Made by a program: the position numbers and the translations under genes
Assembly: GCF_016772315.1 (NCBI RefSeq)
Contig: NZ_CP053482.1
Location: 3,963,501-4,027,500 of the forward strand
DNA: 64,000 bases
From: Thiothrix subterranea
GTDB lineage: Bacteria > Pseudomonadota > Gammaproteobacteria > Thiotrichales > Thiotrichaceae
Reading direction: 5' to 3'
In this document: positions 8,835 to 17,365 of the stretch, piece by piece
Numbering within the stretch: position 1 is the first letter of the stretch
Layout of the letters: each line of letters begins with the position of its first letter
The notes under the pieces: model-generated
The model's input: the letters and a program-made list of their open reading frames with translations, nothing else
Told to the model about the DNA's origin: nothing
Database searches by the model: none

Positions 8835-8993
8835 GGTAACTATCTCCTCAAAAGCTATACACAGTAAACCTTACCAGTTATCCAGAAAAATTGCCGTTTA
8901 ACCCGTATTTCGCAGTAATCCAGCGGGTTGAATCGTTACGCTTTGCGCATCAAAACAATTAGCCTCAACAAGTTAACAATAAAGGTGGTCACG

Positions 8994-9680
8994 GTGATCA
9001 ATTGGTTGCATAGCAAGCTGCATCGCCCCGAAAAAGGGTGGGATCCGGTCGATCCCGTATGGGCGCAAGAATACGCCGCTGCCGAGTGGCAAATGGTCGA
9101 TAACGCCTTATTGGATAAGCTTGAGGCACAACTCGGTGGCTTGCGGGGCAAACGCATTCTGGATATGGGCGCGGGGGCGGGGCAATACAGCGTTGCCTTG
9201 GCGCAGCGGGGGGCGCATGTGACTTGGCACGATATTTCGCATACCTATCAACGCATTGCGCAACAAAAAGCGGCGGTTGCCAAGGTGAATTTGCATTGGT
9301 CATTAGGCTATTTGGAAGAGACGCAAGCGCTGCAACCCGCGAGTTTTGACCTGATTTTTAACCGGATTTGCTGGTATTACTGCCAAAATGATAAGGCGTT
9401 TGCCAAGCAGCTTTGCGGCTTATTAGCACCGGGTGGTTTGCTGTACATTCATGCGCCGAATAGCCAATTTCACGGGGATACGCTCTCGACATCGGCACAA
9501 TGGCGTACTGTGTTGAATGCGGGGATGGGCATTAAAATCGGTCATCCGATGTTACCACCGCGCGGCATTGCCACGCTGTTTGCTGACCTGCCAATCAGCA
9601 AACTGGAAGCGGATTACCGTGACCCGCGTAACGATGTTATTTGGGTGTGGAAAGCAAGTGACGTGTCACGTACATCATAA
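8994..9680 (+). CDS. class I SAM-dependent methyltransferase
   Basis: About 228 residues. SAM motif I is ILDMGAGAGQYSVALAQRG; the acidic residue after it is in WHDIS; the post-motif is FDLIFNRICWYYC and the core ends LLAPGGLLYIHAPN. I chose the GTG at 8994 because AAAGGTGG sits at 8981-8988 at good spacing and the extra N-terminal residues from 8928 look unlike protein. Substrate unknown. Its 3' end overlaps convergent creD by 44 bp. Confidence 0.7.
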   Translation: MINWLHSKLHRPEKGWDPVDPVWAQEYAAAEWQMVDNALLDKLEAQLGGLRGKRILDMGAGAGQYSVALAQRGAHVTWHDISHTYQRIAQQKAAVAKVNLHWSLGYLEETQALQPASFDLIFNRICWYYCQNDKAFAKQLCGLLAPGGLLYIHAPNSQFHGDTLSTSAQWRTVLNAGMGIKIGHPMLPPRGIATLFADLPISKLEADYRDPRNDVIWVWKASDVSRTS

Positions 9681-11010
9681 GCAGGGTGGCAAACAGCAAT
9701 AGCCCCACGCCGATTAGTAGCGCGTAGTCTTCCATTTCTAGTAATAAATACAGCGAGCCGTACAGCAGCACCAGTAACAAAAACAGTAAGAAAGTTTGCC
9801 GCCAGTGGCGCAATATCATTCCGGTGTAAACCGTAATGCTGAAAATAGTGGTAGCTGCCGCTGCTGCATAGGCATACAGAAAGCCGATGTGTTCCGCCGC
9901 TGCCAGCAATATTAGGTAAAACAGCGATAACGCCGCGCCTACCAAGCCGTATTGCAAAACGTGCAGCCGTTGTTTGAGGCTGATTTCAAACGCGAGAAAT
10001 ACCAAGAATGTCAGGCCAATAAACAGTGCTCCGTATTTTACCGAGCGGTCAATCAGGGTGTAGAGCGAGTCCGGTTCATGCAAACCCACTCCGGCACTGA
10101 AGCTGTGCAAGTCATAAGTTTGCTGATCTTCTAAGACCCAATATTGCGGGTAGCTACGCACGAGGTGGGGGATGTCCCATGCGGCATTAAAGCCCGCTGC
10201 GGTAATGTCGTGTTTGTTGGGCAATAAGTCGCCCTGAAAATTGGGATGTGTCCAAGCCGATGTCATGCGAATCGCGGTGGTTTGCCCCAAGGGGGCGAAA
10301 AATAACCCGTCACTGCCGCGCAGATTGAGGGTTAATTTGAATTCATTGCTAGGCGTGCTATCGGCATTGACGCTCAAAGGAATGTGAAAACCGGAGGGGA
10401 GTAATTTGCTCAGGCGCGTGCCGGGTTGCATGTCGATACGCCCGTCATTCCAGAAAAAGCTGGAAGCGGTATCAACGGCACGTTGATCGCTTAAGCCTAA
10501 GGCGACGAAGGCTTTATTCCACAGAATGCGGCGTTCGCCTTCACTGGATTGCAGCACTTGTGCGTGGTTGAACTTGCCACTTAAGCTAATGGTGGCGTTG
10601 TAAACAAGCGCATCGTAAATGCCTTGTTGCCGGTGTTCTTCATTGAGATTAGCGCGGATTTCAAGCGCTTGGGGCAGCAGAATCGCGGTACGGTCGTTGA
10701 AAACGTCTTTGCTGACCACGCGACTTTCGCCGTTTTCATCGCTAATGGTGTCAACGCTGGTGAAGTGTTCAACATACGGCACGACCAAAACCGGGCCGAT
10801 GAGAGTTTGTTTGCCACCCCAGCGCTCTGCAACACTGTTCAACGCCGCTTGGTAATCGGCTTGACGTTCCTTCACCACGGTGTCGGCAAAAAACAGCGGA
10901 ATTAACATCAACAGCGCCAGTAACATGACGACTAGGGTGCGTAAACCCAGTGATTGCGATAATTGATGTAACGCGGATTTGGGGAGTTGCGGGGGAAGTT
11001 GCTCCGACAT
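9637..11010 (-). CDS. creD: inner membrane protein CreD
   Basis: A 457-residue membrane protein of the CreD family. One transmembrane helix lies near residues 24-44 (LVVMLLALLMLIPLFFADTV), followed by a large periplasmic domain (VKERQADYQAA, GPVLVVPYVEHF) and a cluster of about five helices in the last 120 residues (starting YGALFIGLTFLVFLAFEISL). In enterobacteria CreD is the effector of the CreBC two-component system and affects envelope integrity; no creBC genes are beside it here. Confidence 0.88.
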   Translation of the reverse strand: MSEQLPPQLPKSALHQLSQSLGLRTLVVMLLALLMLIPLFFADTVVKERQADYQAALNSVAERWGGKQTLIGPVLVVPYVEHFTSVDTISDENGESRVVSKDVFNDRTAILLPQALEIRANLNEEHRQQGIYDALVYNATISLSGKFNHAQVLQSSEGERRILWNKAFVALGLSDQRAVDTASSFFWNDGRIDMQPGTRLSKLLPSGFHIPLSVNADSTPSNEFKLTLNLRGSDGLFFAPLGQTTAIRMTSAWTHPNFQGDLLPNKHDITAAGFNAAWDIPHLVRSYPQYWVLEDQQTYDLHSFSAGVGLHEPDSLYTLIDRSVKYGALFIGLTFLVFLAFEISLKQRLHVLQYGLVGAALSLFYLILLAAAEHIGFLYAYAAAAATTIFSITVYTGMILRHWRQTFLLFLLLVLLYGSLYLLLEMEDYALLIGVGLLLFATLLMMYVTRHLLSTPK

Positions 11011-11081
11011 GGTTCTTATCCTAGTGTTAACCGCGCGGATAATAGCATGTTTTACGCGGGAGCAACCTCACCCCAAGTGGC

Positions 11082-11612
11082 TTACTTAGCCTTGCATTCC
11101 GTTTTTGTACCCGCGACTTTGCCGGTGAGTTTGAGGAAATTCTCGAATGGCCCCATGACTTTCATGGCTTCCATTTTCGGACCGGTGAATTTGAGTTTGC
11201 CCGTGCCCATTGCACCCATTGCACCACAACCGAACTTGCCTTCGCCCATGCACGCCCAATCTGCATCGGTAGCGTGCATGAGGTAGTCGTAGCTGGCGTC
11301 CATTTTTTTGCCGTCCGGTGCGCCGCCGTAATTGCACATGGCTTTGTCATTTTGCAAACTGATGTTGAGCTGCACTTTGGTGCTTTCGCCACAATCTGTG
11401 CGGTACATTTGCACCAATTTGTAGCCTCGGCTGTTGTCATTTTGAATCCATGAATAGCCATCGCTCTCTTTCAATCCACTGGTTAAGGTGGCATCGGCAT
11501 TCCACGCATCACAGGCTTGTTTCGCCCATGCCGCATCCATAAATTCTGCCGCTTGGACAGGCGCTACCGCCAGCATCAGTAGGCAGGACGCCAAAGCTGT
11601 TTGTTTTAACAT
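11082..11612 (-). CDS. periplasmic SCP2-sterol-binding-like protein
   Basis: A 176-residue protein from the ATG at 11612, chosen for the strong Shine-Dalgarno GAGGAGGAAA just upstream and because the signal peptide MLKQTALASCLLMLAVAPVQA then begins at residue 1. The mature part has SCP2-like segments: ATDADWACMGEGKFGCGAMG and GTGKLKFTGPKMEAMKVMGP. Several Cys residues suggest disulphides in the periplasm. SCP2 domains bind lipids; the ligand here is unknown. It is monocistronic. Confidence 0.6.
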   Translation of the reverse strand: MLKQTALASCLLMLAVAPVQAAEFMDAAWAKQACDAWNADATLTSGLKESDGYSWIQNDNSRGYKLVQMYRTDCGESTKVQLNISLQNDKAMCNYGGAPDGKKMDASYDYLMHATDADWACMGEGKFGCGAMGAMGTGKLKFTGPKMEAMKVMGPFENFLKLTGKVAGTKTECKAK

Positions 11613-11996
11613 AGAAATTTCCTCCTCATTACGCGCATTGTTTAGCATTGAGTTGATCAATAGTAATCATTGATCAACTCAGCATCAGTGGTATAGCAGA
11701 TAACGTTTAGTGAGGAAAGGTTCTTTTCAGTTGGGCTTGTGGATTCCCTCCGTTCATCAGCTATTTGTGTCGATAGTGGTTGTTTCAGTTTAAATTGTAG
11801 ACATTAACTGGCGGCTGATCACACTTTTTGCTTGATCAGTAGTCTACAGTAAGAGGTAGATAAGAATTCAACATTAGTCGGTTTGCAGTCACTTGGCATT
11901 TGACTTGCAAACTGTCAGTATCAGAAGCAGATAGTTGTCTGTATATACACCGCAGGGCAGTTACCTGCCCCGTATTTACCGTGAAAGGGGTACACA
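11613..11996. promoter_or_regulatory. 384-bp regulatory region upstream of prkA
   Basis: No coding capacity is seen. It holds two dyads built on a TTGATCA core: 11650-11660/11670-11680 (11-bp perfect arms GAGTTGATCAA, 9-bp loop) and 11815-11821/11833-11839 (CTGATCA/TGATCAG, 11-bp loop). It also contains a sigma-54 type promoter at 11893-11909. The dyads lie about 85 and 230 bp upstream of that promoter, where enhancer sites for sigma-54 activators are normally found. Binding is not shown by sequence alone. Confidence 0.5.
11893..11909 (+). promoter_or_regulatory. sigma-54 (RpoN) promoter of prkA-yeaH-spoVR
   Basis: The sequence TTGGCATTTGACTTGCA has the invariant GG (11895-11896) and GC (11907-11908) separated by exactly 10 bases, the hallmark of -24/-12 promoters. 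Predicted start of transcription is near 11920, about 77 bp before the prkA start. In E. coli the orthologous yeaGH operon is known to be induced under nitrogen starvation through NtrC and sigma-54, which supports the reading. Confidence 0.7.
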
Positions 11997-13925
11997 ATGA
12001 GTAGCATTTTCAATCACTATCAATCGCGTTATGAAGCTTTGCAAGAAGAAGAATACTCGCTGCAAGAGTATCTGGATTTGTGCAAACGCGACCGCATGGC
12101 TTACGCCACCGCCGCTGAACGACTGTTGTACGCTATCGGTGAAGCGGAATTGGTCGATACGTCTCGCGACCCGCGCATGAGCCGGATGTTTTCCAACAAA
12201 GTCATCCGTCGCTATCCGGCATTTTCTGAATTTTATGGCATGGAGGAGTGCATTGAGCAAATCGTGTCCTTCTTCCGTCACGCCGCACAAGGCTTGGAAG
12301 AGAGCAAGCAGGTGTTGTATCTGTTGGGGCCAGTGGGCGGTGGTAAATCGTCACTCGCCGAACGCCTCAAAGCATTGATCGAAAAAGCCCCGATTTATTG
12401 CATCAAAAACTCGCCGATTAATGAGTCGCCACTGGGCTTGTTCAATGTGGAAGAAGACGGCGCGATTTTGGAAGAAGATTTCGGGATTCCGAACCGTTAC
12501 TTGAAAACCGTGATGTCGCCCTGGGCAGTCAAGCGCTTGCACGAATACGGCGGTGACATTACCAAGTTCCGCGTGGTGAAACGTTATCCTTCGCGTCTCA
12601 ACCAAATTGCGGTGTCTAAAACCGAGCCGGGTGATGAAAATAACCAAGATATTTCGTCATTGGTGGGCAAAGTTGATATTCGCAAACTGGAAGATTTCCC
12701 ACAAAACGATACCGATGCGTACAGCTATTCCGGCGGTTTGTGCTTGTCGAACCAAGGCTTGATGGAATTCGTGGAGATGTTCAAAGCGCCGATTAAAGTG
12801 CTACATCCGCTATTGACCGCTACCCAAGAAGGCAATTTCAACGGCACGGAAAGTATCGGTGCGATTCCCTTCAGTGGGGTGATTCTGGCGCACTCCAATG
12901 AATCTGAATGGCAAACCTTCAAAAATAACCGCAACAATGAGGCGTTCATTGACCGGGTATCGATTGTGAAAGTGCCGTATTGCTTGCGTGTTACCGAAGA
13001 AATCAAGATCTATGAAAAGTTATTGTTTAACAGCTCTTTAGCGGCGTCGCCATGCGCTCCAGACACCTTGAAGATGTTGGCGCAATTCATTGTGCTGTCA
13101 CGCCTGAAAGAACCGGAAAACTCCAGTTTGTATTCCAAGATGCGCATTTATGATGGTGAAAACCTGAAGGATATTGATCCGAAAGCCAAGACCATTCAGG
13201 AATATCAGGATGCTGCTGGTGTGGATGAAGGCATGAATGGCTTGTCAACGCGCTTTGCTTTCAAGATTCTGTCCAAAGTTTTCAACTACGATGCGACCGA
13301 AGTAGCGGCTGACCCGGTGCATTTAATGTATGTGTTGGAACGTCAGATTGAGAAAGAGCAGTATCAACGCGAATTGCAAGACCGTTATGTGCGCTTTATC
13401 AAAGAGTATCTCGCGCCGCGCTATGTGGATTTCATCGGCAAGGAAATTCAGACGGCTTACCTCGAATCGTACTCAGAATACGGTCAGAACTTGTTTGATC
13501 GTTACGTGACCTATGCCGATTTCTGGATTCAGGATCAGGAATTCCGCGACCCTGAAACCGGCGAGTTTTTGGATCGTGCGGCACTCAATTCCGATTTGGA
13601 AAAAATCGAGAAACCGGCGGGTATTAGCAATCCGAAAGATTTCCGTAATGAAATCGTCAACTTTGTGTTGCGGGCGCGTGCCAATAGCAATAACGGGCGC
13701 AATCCTGCTTGGACGAGCTACGAAAAGTTGCGCCGCGTGATTGAGATGAAAATGTTCTCCAGCACGGAAGATTTGCTGCCGGTGATTTCGTATGGCGCAA
13801 AATCGTCAGCGGATGAACAGCGCAAACATGACAATTTCGTGGAGCGCATGATGAAACGTGGCTACACCGAGAAACAAGTGCGCTTGTTGGCTGAGTGGTA
13901 TTTACGGGTACGTAAATCCCAGTAA
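11997..13925 (+). CDS. prkA: PrkA/YeaG family serine protein kinase
   Basis: A 642-residue protein. The N-terminal AAA domain carries the Walker A motif LLGPVGGGKSSLAERLK (about residues 108-124). The C-terminal domain is the PrkA kinase part, ending RMMKRGYTEKQVRLLAEWYLRVRK. Length matches E. coli YeaG. PrkA-type kinases act with YeaH and SpoVR in stress and starvation responses. It leads a three-gene operon; the next start follows 25 bp after its stop. The start has AAAGGGGTACACA upstream. Confidence 0.93.
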   Translation: MSSIFNHYQSRYEALQEEEYSLQEYLDLCKRDRMAYATAAERLLYAIGEAELVDTSRDPRMSRMFSNKVIRRYPAFSEFYGMEECIEQIVSFFRHAAQGLEESKQVLYLLGPVGGGKSSLAERLKALIEKAPIYCIKNSPINESPLGLFNVEEDGAILEEDFGIPNRYLKTVMSPWAVKRLHEYGGDITKFRVVKRYPSRLNQIAVSKTEPGDENNQDISSLVGKVDIRKLEDFPQNDTDAYSYSGGLCLSNQGLMEFVEMFKAPIKVLHPLLTATQEGNFNGTESIGAIPFSGVILAHSNESEWQTFKNNRNNEAFIDRVSIVKVPYCLRVTEEIKIYEKLLFNSSLAASPCAPDTLKMLAQFIVLSRLKEPENSSLYSKMRIYDGENLKDIDPKAKTIQEYQDAAGVDEGMNGLSTRFAFKILSKVFNYDATEVAADPVHLMYVLERQIEKEQYQRELQDRYVRFIKEYLAPRYVDFIGKEIQTAYLESYSEYGQNLFDRYVTYADFWIQDQEFRDPETGEFLDRAALNSDLEKIEKPAGISNPKDFRNEIVNFVLRARANSNNGRNPAWTSYEKLRRVIEMKMFSSTEDLLPVISYGAKSSADEQRKHDNFVERMMKRGYTEKQVRLLAEWYLRVRKSQ

Positions 13926-13950
13926 ACGGTGAGACCCAAAGGAGTGCCGT

Positions 13951-15240
13951 ATGGCCTATATTGTTGATCGTCGGTTAAACAGCAAGAACAAAAGTCTGGT
14001 GAATCGGGAGCGCTTTTTAAAGCGTTACCAGAAGCAGATTCGCCGCGCGGTATCGGATGCGGTAAGCCGTCGCAACATCACGGATATGGAACAAGGGGAG
14101 AGTATTACGATCCCCAAGCGTGATATTTCTGAGCCGGTGTTTCGGCACGGGCAGGGCGGCAAACGCAGCATTGTGCATACTGGCAATAAGGAGTTTGTCG
14201 AAGGTGACCGCATCCAGCGTCCACCCGGCGGCGCGGGCGGTGGCAGTGGTTCAGGGCAAGCGTCCGCTGACGGCGAGGGGATGGAAGACTTTGTATTCCA
14301 GATTTCGCAGGAAGAATTTCTCGAATACTTGTTTGAAGACCTCGCCTTGCCCAATATGGTGAAACGCCAATTACTGAGTAGCGATTCCTTTGATTATCAC
14401 CGTGCTGGGGTTAGCGAAGTCGGGAATCCTGCGCAAATTAACGTGGTGCGTTCGATGCGCAGTGCTCATGCGCGGCGCATTGCACTGCGAGGTAAAGAGC
14501 GGCGGCGGCGGCGTGAAATTTTGGCTGAGCTGGCATTATTGGAGCAGGCCAACGTCACCGCTGAAACTGCTGCGCAACAGGCGCTATTACAGGCTGAACT
14601 GGCACGTTTGAATGTGAAGATTCACGCGATTCCTTGGTTGGATGACTTTGATCTGAAATACAATCTCAGGGTCAAGATACCCAGACCATCGCCTAAGGCC
14701 GTAATGTTTTGTGTGATGGATGTGTCAGGTTCAATGACACAGGACATTAAAGACACCGCAAAACGTTTCTTTTTCTTGTTGTATTTATTTCTGAAAAAGA
14801 ATTACGAAAAGATCGAAGTTGTGTTTATCCGTCACCATACGCAAGCGCAGGAAGTGGATGAAAACACCTTTTTCTACGCCCGCGAAACCGGCGGCACGGT
14901 GGTATCCAGCGCCTTGAACATGATGGGTGAGATTATTGAAGAACGTTATGCACCCAACCAGTGGAATATTTACGTTGCGCAAGCGTCTGACGGGGATAAC
15001 TGGCACGAAGATAATCAACGCTGCCACGATGCCTTGATCAAGGATATTTTGCCGTTCGTGCAGTATTACACTTATATCGAAATCGGCGACCGTGATCCGC
15101 AAGGCTTGTGGTATTTGTACGAACATTTGCAGCGTGATTTTCTGGATCGGTTTGCGATTCAACGGGTGCGCAATAATGCTGAAATTTACCCAGTATTCCG
15201 TGAGTTGTTCCGCAAACACGCGGGTGAGGAGGTTGATTGA
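13951..15240 (+). CDS. yeaH: YeaH/YhbH family protein (DUF444)
   Basis: A 429-residue protein with a basic N-terminus ([17 protein letters not shown]), a Gly-rich linker ([11 protein letters not shown]) and a C-terminal von Willebrand A-like domain with a MIDAS-type motif [23 protein letters not shown]444 proteins are constant partners of PrkA kinases. The GGAG at 13940-13943 is the ribosome site. The stop overlaps the spoVR start (TGATG). Confidence 0.92.
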   Translation: MAYIVDRRLNSKNKSLVNRERFLKRYQKQIRRAVSDAVSRRNITDMEQGESITIPKRDISEPVFRHGQGGKRSIVHTGNKEFVEGDRIQRPPGGAGGGSGSGQASADGEGMEDFVFQISQEEFLEYLFEDLALPNMVKRQLLSSDSFDYHRAGVSEVGNPAQINVVRSMRSAHARRIALRGKERRRRREILAELALLEQANVTAETAAQQALLQAELARLNVKIHAIPWLDDFDLKYNLRVKIPRPSPKAVMFCVMDVSGSMTQDIKDTAKRFFFLLYLFLKKNYEKIEVVFIRHHTQAQEVDENTFFYARETGGTVVSSALNMMGEIIEERYAPNQWNIYVAQASDGDNWHEDNQRCHDALIKDILPFVQYYTYIEIGDRDPQGLWYLYEHLQRDFLDRFAIQRVRNNAEIYPVFRELFRKHAGEEVD

Positions 15241-16748
15241 TGACTGACCGTTATATTTCCACCAGTTCAGAATGGACATTCGCGACCATCGAAGCTTATG
15301 ACCGCGAAATTGCCCGCATTGCCCGCGATAAATTCAAATTGGATACGTACCCGAATCAGATTGAAATGATTCGTTCGGATCAGATGATGGATGCGTATGC
15401 GTCTATTGGGATGCCGGTTTTCTATAACCATTGGTCGTATGGTAAGCATTTTGTCAATGTGGAGCAAAACTACAGTCGGGGGCGCATGGGCTTGGCGTAT
15501 GAAATCGTCATTAATTCCAACCCGTGTATTGCGTATTTAATGGAAGAAAATACCATGACCATGCAGGCGTTAGTGATTGCGCACGCTTGTTATGGGCATA
15601 ACTCTTTCTTCAAAGGCAATTATTTGTTCCGCACGTGGACGGATGCTGAAGCGATTATTGATTATTTAATGTTCGCAAAAAAATACATCAGTGAGTGCGA
15701 AGAGCGCCACGGTGTGGAGCAGGTCGAGACCTTGCTGGATTCTTGCCATGCACTGATGAATTACGGGGTAGACCGTTACAAACGTCCCGCGCCGATTTCA
15801 GCAGCAGAAGAGCAAAACCGCCAAAAAGAACGCGAATTGTATATTCAGCAACACCTCAATGATTTGTGGCGTACTTTGCCACATCGCGGACGGGAACGCG
15901 ATGAAGAGAAAGTAGTCAGGAATTTCCCACAAGATCCGCAAGAAAACCTGTTGTATTTCATTGAGAAAAATTCGCCGTCATTGGAGATTTGGCAGCGTGA
16001 AATTATCCGTATCGTGCGCAAAGTCGCGCAATATTTCTACCCACAACGTCAAACGCAAGTGATGAATGAAGGCTGGGCGACTTTCTGGCATTACACCATT
16101 CTCAATGAAATGTATGACGAAGGGCTGGTGAATGACGGTTTCATGATGGAGTTTTTGACCTCGCATACCAATGTGGTGATGCAACCCGGTTTTGATAGCC
16201 CGTATTACAGTGGGATTAATCCTTACGCACTGGGTTTCGCGATGATGACGGATATTCGGCGTATTTGTGAACACCCGACGGACGAAGATAGGCAATGGTT
16301 TCCTGATATTGCAGGCAGTGATTGGCTCAGCACCTTGGATAATGTGATGCGCAATTACCGTGATGAAAGTTTTATCCTGCAATTTTTATCGCCGAAAGTG
16401 ATTCGGGATTTTCACTTGTTTGCATTGGAAGATGACGACCGCAAAAATACCATTGATGTGGCAGCGATTCATAATGACGAAGGTTATCGGCGGGTACGAG
16501 AAATGTTATCCCTGCAATATAATCTGAGTCAGCAAGAGCCTGATATTCAAATTTACAAAGTGAATGTGCGCGGCGATCGTTCGTTAACATTGCAGCATGT
16601 ATTGAACGACCGCCGTCCCTTGAATAATGACGTGAACGAAATGTTACGCCATGTGCATCAGTTGTGGGGCTATGATGTCGATTTGCACTCAGTAGAACCG
16701 AATGGGCGTACTGTGCGTAGCTTCCATTTGGTTGGCGAGCATTATTAA
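15240..16748 (+). CDS. spoVR: SpoVR family protein
   Basis: A 502-residue protein from the ATG at 15240, which shares one base with the yeaH stop. Conserved SpoVR segments are visible: MPVFYNHWSYGKHF, IAHACYGHNSFFKGNYLF (His residues that may bind metal), QTQVMNEGWATFWHY, and NPYALGFAMMTDIRR. SpoVR/YcgB works with PrkA and YeaH; in Bacillus it acts in spore cortex formation, while in Gram-negatives its role is less clear. The 3' end overlaps convergent fixJ-like gene by 4 bp. Confidence 0.93.
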   Translation: MTDRYISTSSEWTFATIEAYDREIARIARDKFKLDTYPNQIEMIRSDQMMDAYASIGMPVFYNHWSYGKHFVNVEQNYSRGRMGLAYEIVINSNPCIAYLMEENTMTMQALVIAHACYGHNSFFKGNYLFRTWTDAEAIIDYLMFAKKYISECEERHGVEQVETLLDSCHALMNYGVDRYKRPAPISAAEEQNRQKERELYIQQHLNDLWRTLPHRGRERDEEKVVRNFPQDPQENLLYFIEKNSPSLEIWQREIIRIVRKVAQYFYPQRQTQVMNEGWATFWHYTILNEMYDEGLVNDGFMMEFLTSHTNVVMQPGFDSPYYSGINPYALGFAMMTDIRRICEHPTDEDRQWFPDIAGSDWLSTLDNVMRNYRDESFILQFLSPKVIRDFHLFALEDDDRKNTIDVAAIHNDEGYRRVREMLSLQYNLSQQEPDIQIYKVNVRGDRSLTLQHVLNDRRPLNNDVNEMLRHVHQLWGYDVDLHSVEPNGRTVRSFHLVGEHY

Positions 16749-17365
16749 ACTTTTTCGTTATCCGTTGCTTCCCGCGCCATGTTCACCAATTCAATCAGTG
16801 ACGTGGCGTGCATTTTATCCATCATGTGGCTGCGGTGAAATTCGACTGTTTTAATGCTAACCCCCAGTTTGGTAGCAATTTCTTTGTTGGAATGGTTGTC
16901 GATGACCAGTTCCATGACTTCGCGTTCACGTTCGGTTAGATTGGCAATGCGTGCTTGGATCATGGTTAAACGAATGCGGGATTGCTGATTTTCAACATCC
17001 AGTGTTAAGGCTTCATGCACATAATCCAGCAACACTTGGTCTTCAAACGGTTTTTCCAAGAAATACATTGCTCCGGCTTGCATGGCACGTACTGCCATCG
17101 GAATGTCGCCATGACCGGTAATAAATAAAATCGGCAGCGCGTATTTCTGTTTGGTCAAAAACTGTTGTAATTGTAAACCGCTCATGCCCGGCATCCGCAC
17201 ATCTAAAATCAGACAGCCGATCATGTGCATGGTATAAAACTTAAGAAAATCTTCGGCTGAACCGAATGTCGCCACTTTTAAACGCATTGACTCCAACAAC
17301 CAGCGTAGGGAATCACGCACGGCGGGGTCATCATCAACGATAAATACGGTAGGTTCATAATTCAT
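16745..17365 (-). CDS. FixJ-type LuxR-family response regulator
   Basis: A 206-residue regulator. The receiver domain shows the acidic pocket FIVDDDP, the phospho-acceptor Asp55 (LILDVRMPGMSG), and the Lys in FLEKPFEDQ. The C-terminal LuxR helix-turn-helix reads LTEREREVMELVI and SNKEIATKLGVSIKTVEFHR. The start overlaps the stop of the upstream hybrid kinase (ATGA at 17362-17365), so it is the natural partner of that kinase. Its target genes are not visible; the neighbouring prkA operon is one possibility. Confidence 0.9.
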   Translation of the reverse strand: MNYEPTVFIVDDDPAVRDSLRWLLESMRLKVATFGSAEDFLKFYTMHMIGCLILDVRMPGMSGLQLQQFLTKQKYALPILFITGHGDIPMAVRAMQAGAMYFLEKPFEDQVLLDYVHEALTLDVENQQSRIRLTMIQARIANLTEREREVMELVIDNHSNKEIATKLGVSIKTVEFHRSHMMDKMHATSLIELVNMAREATDNEKV

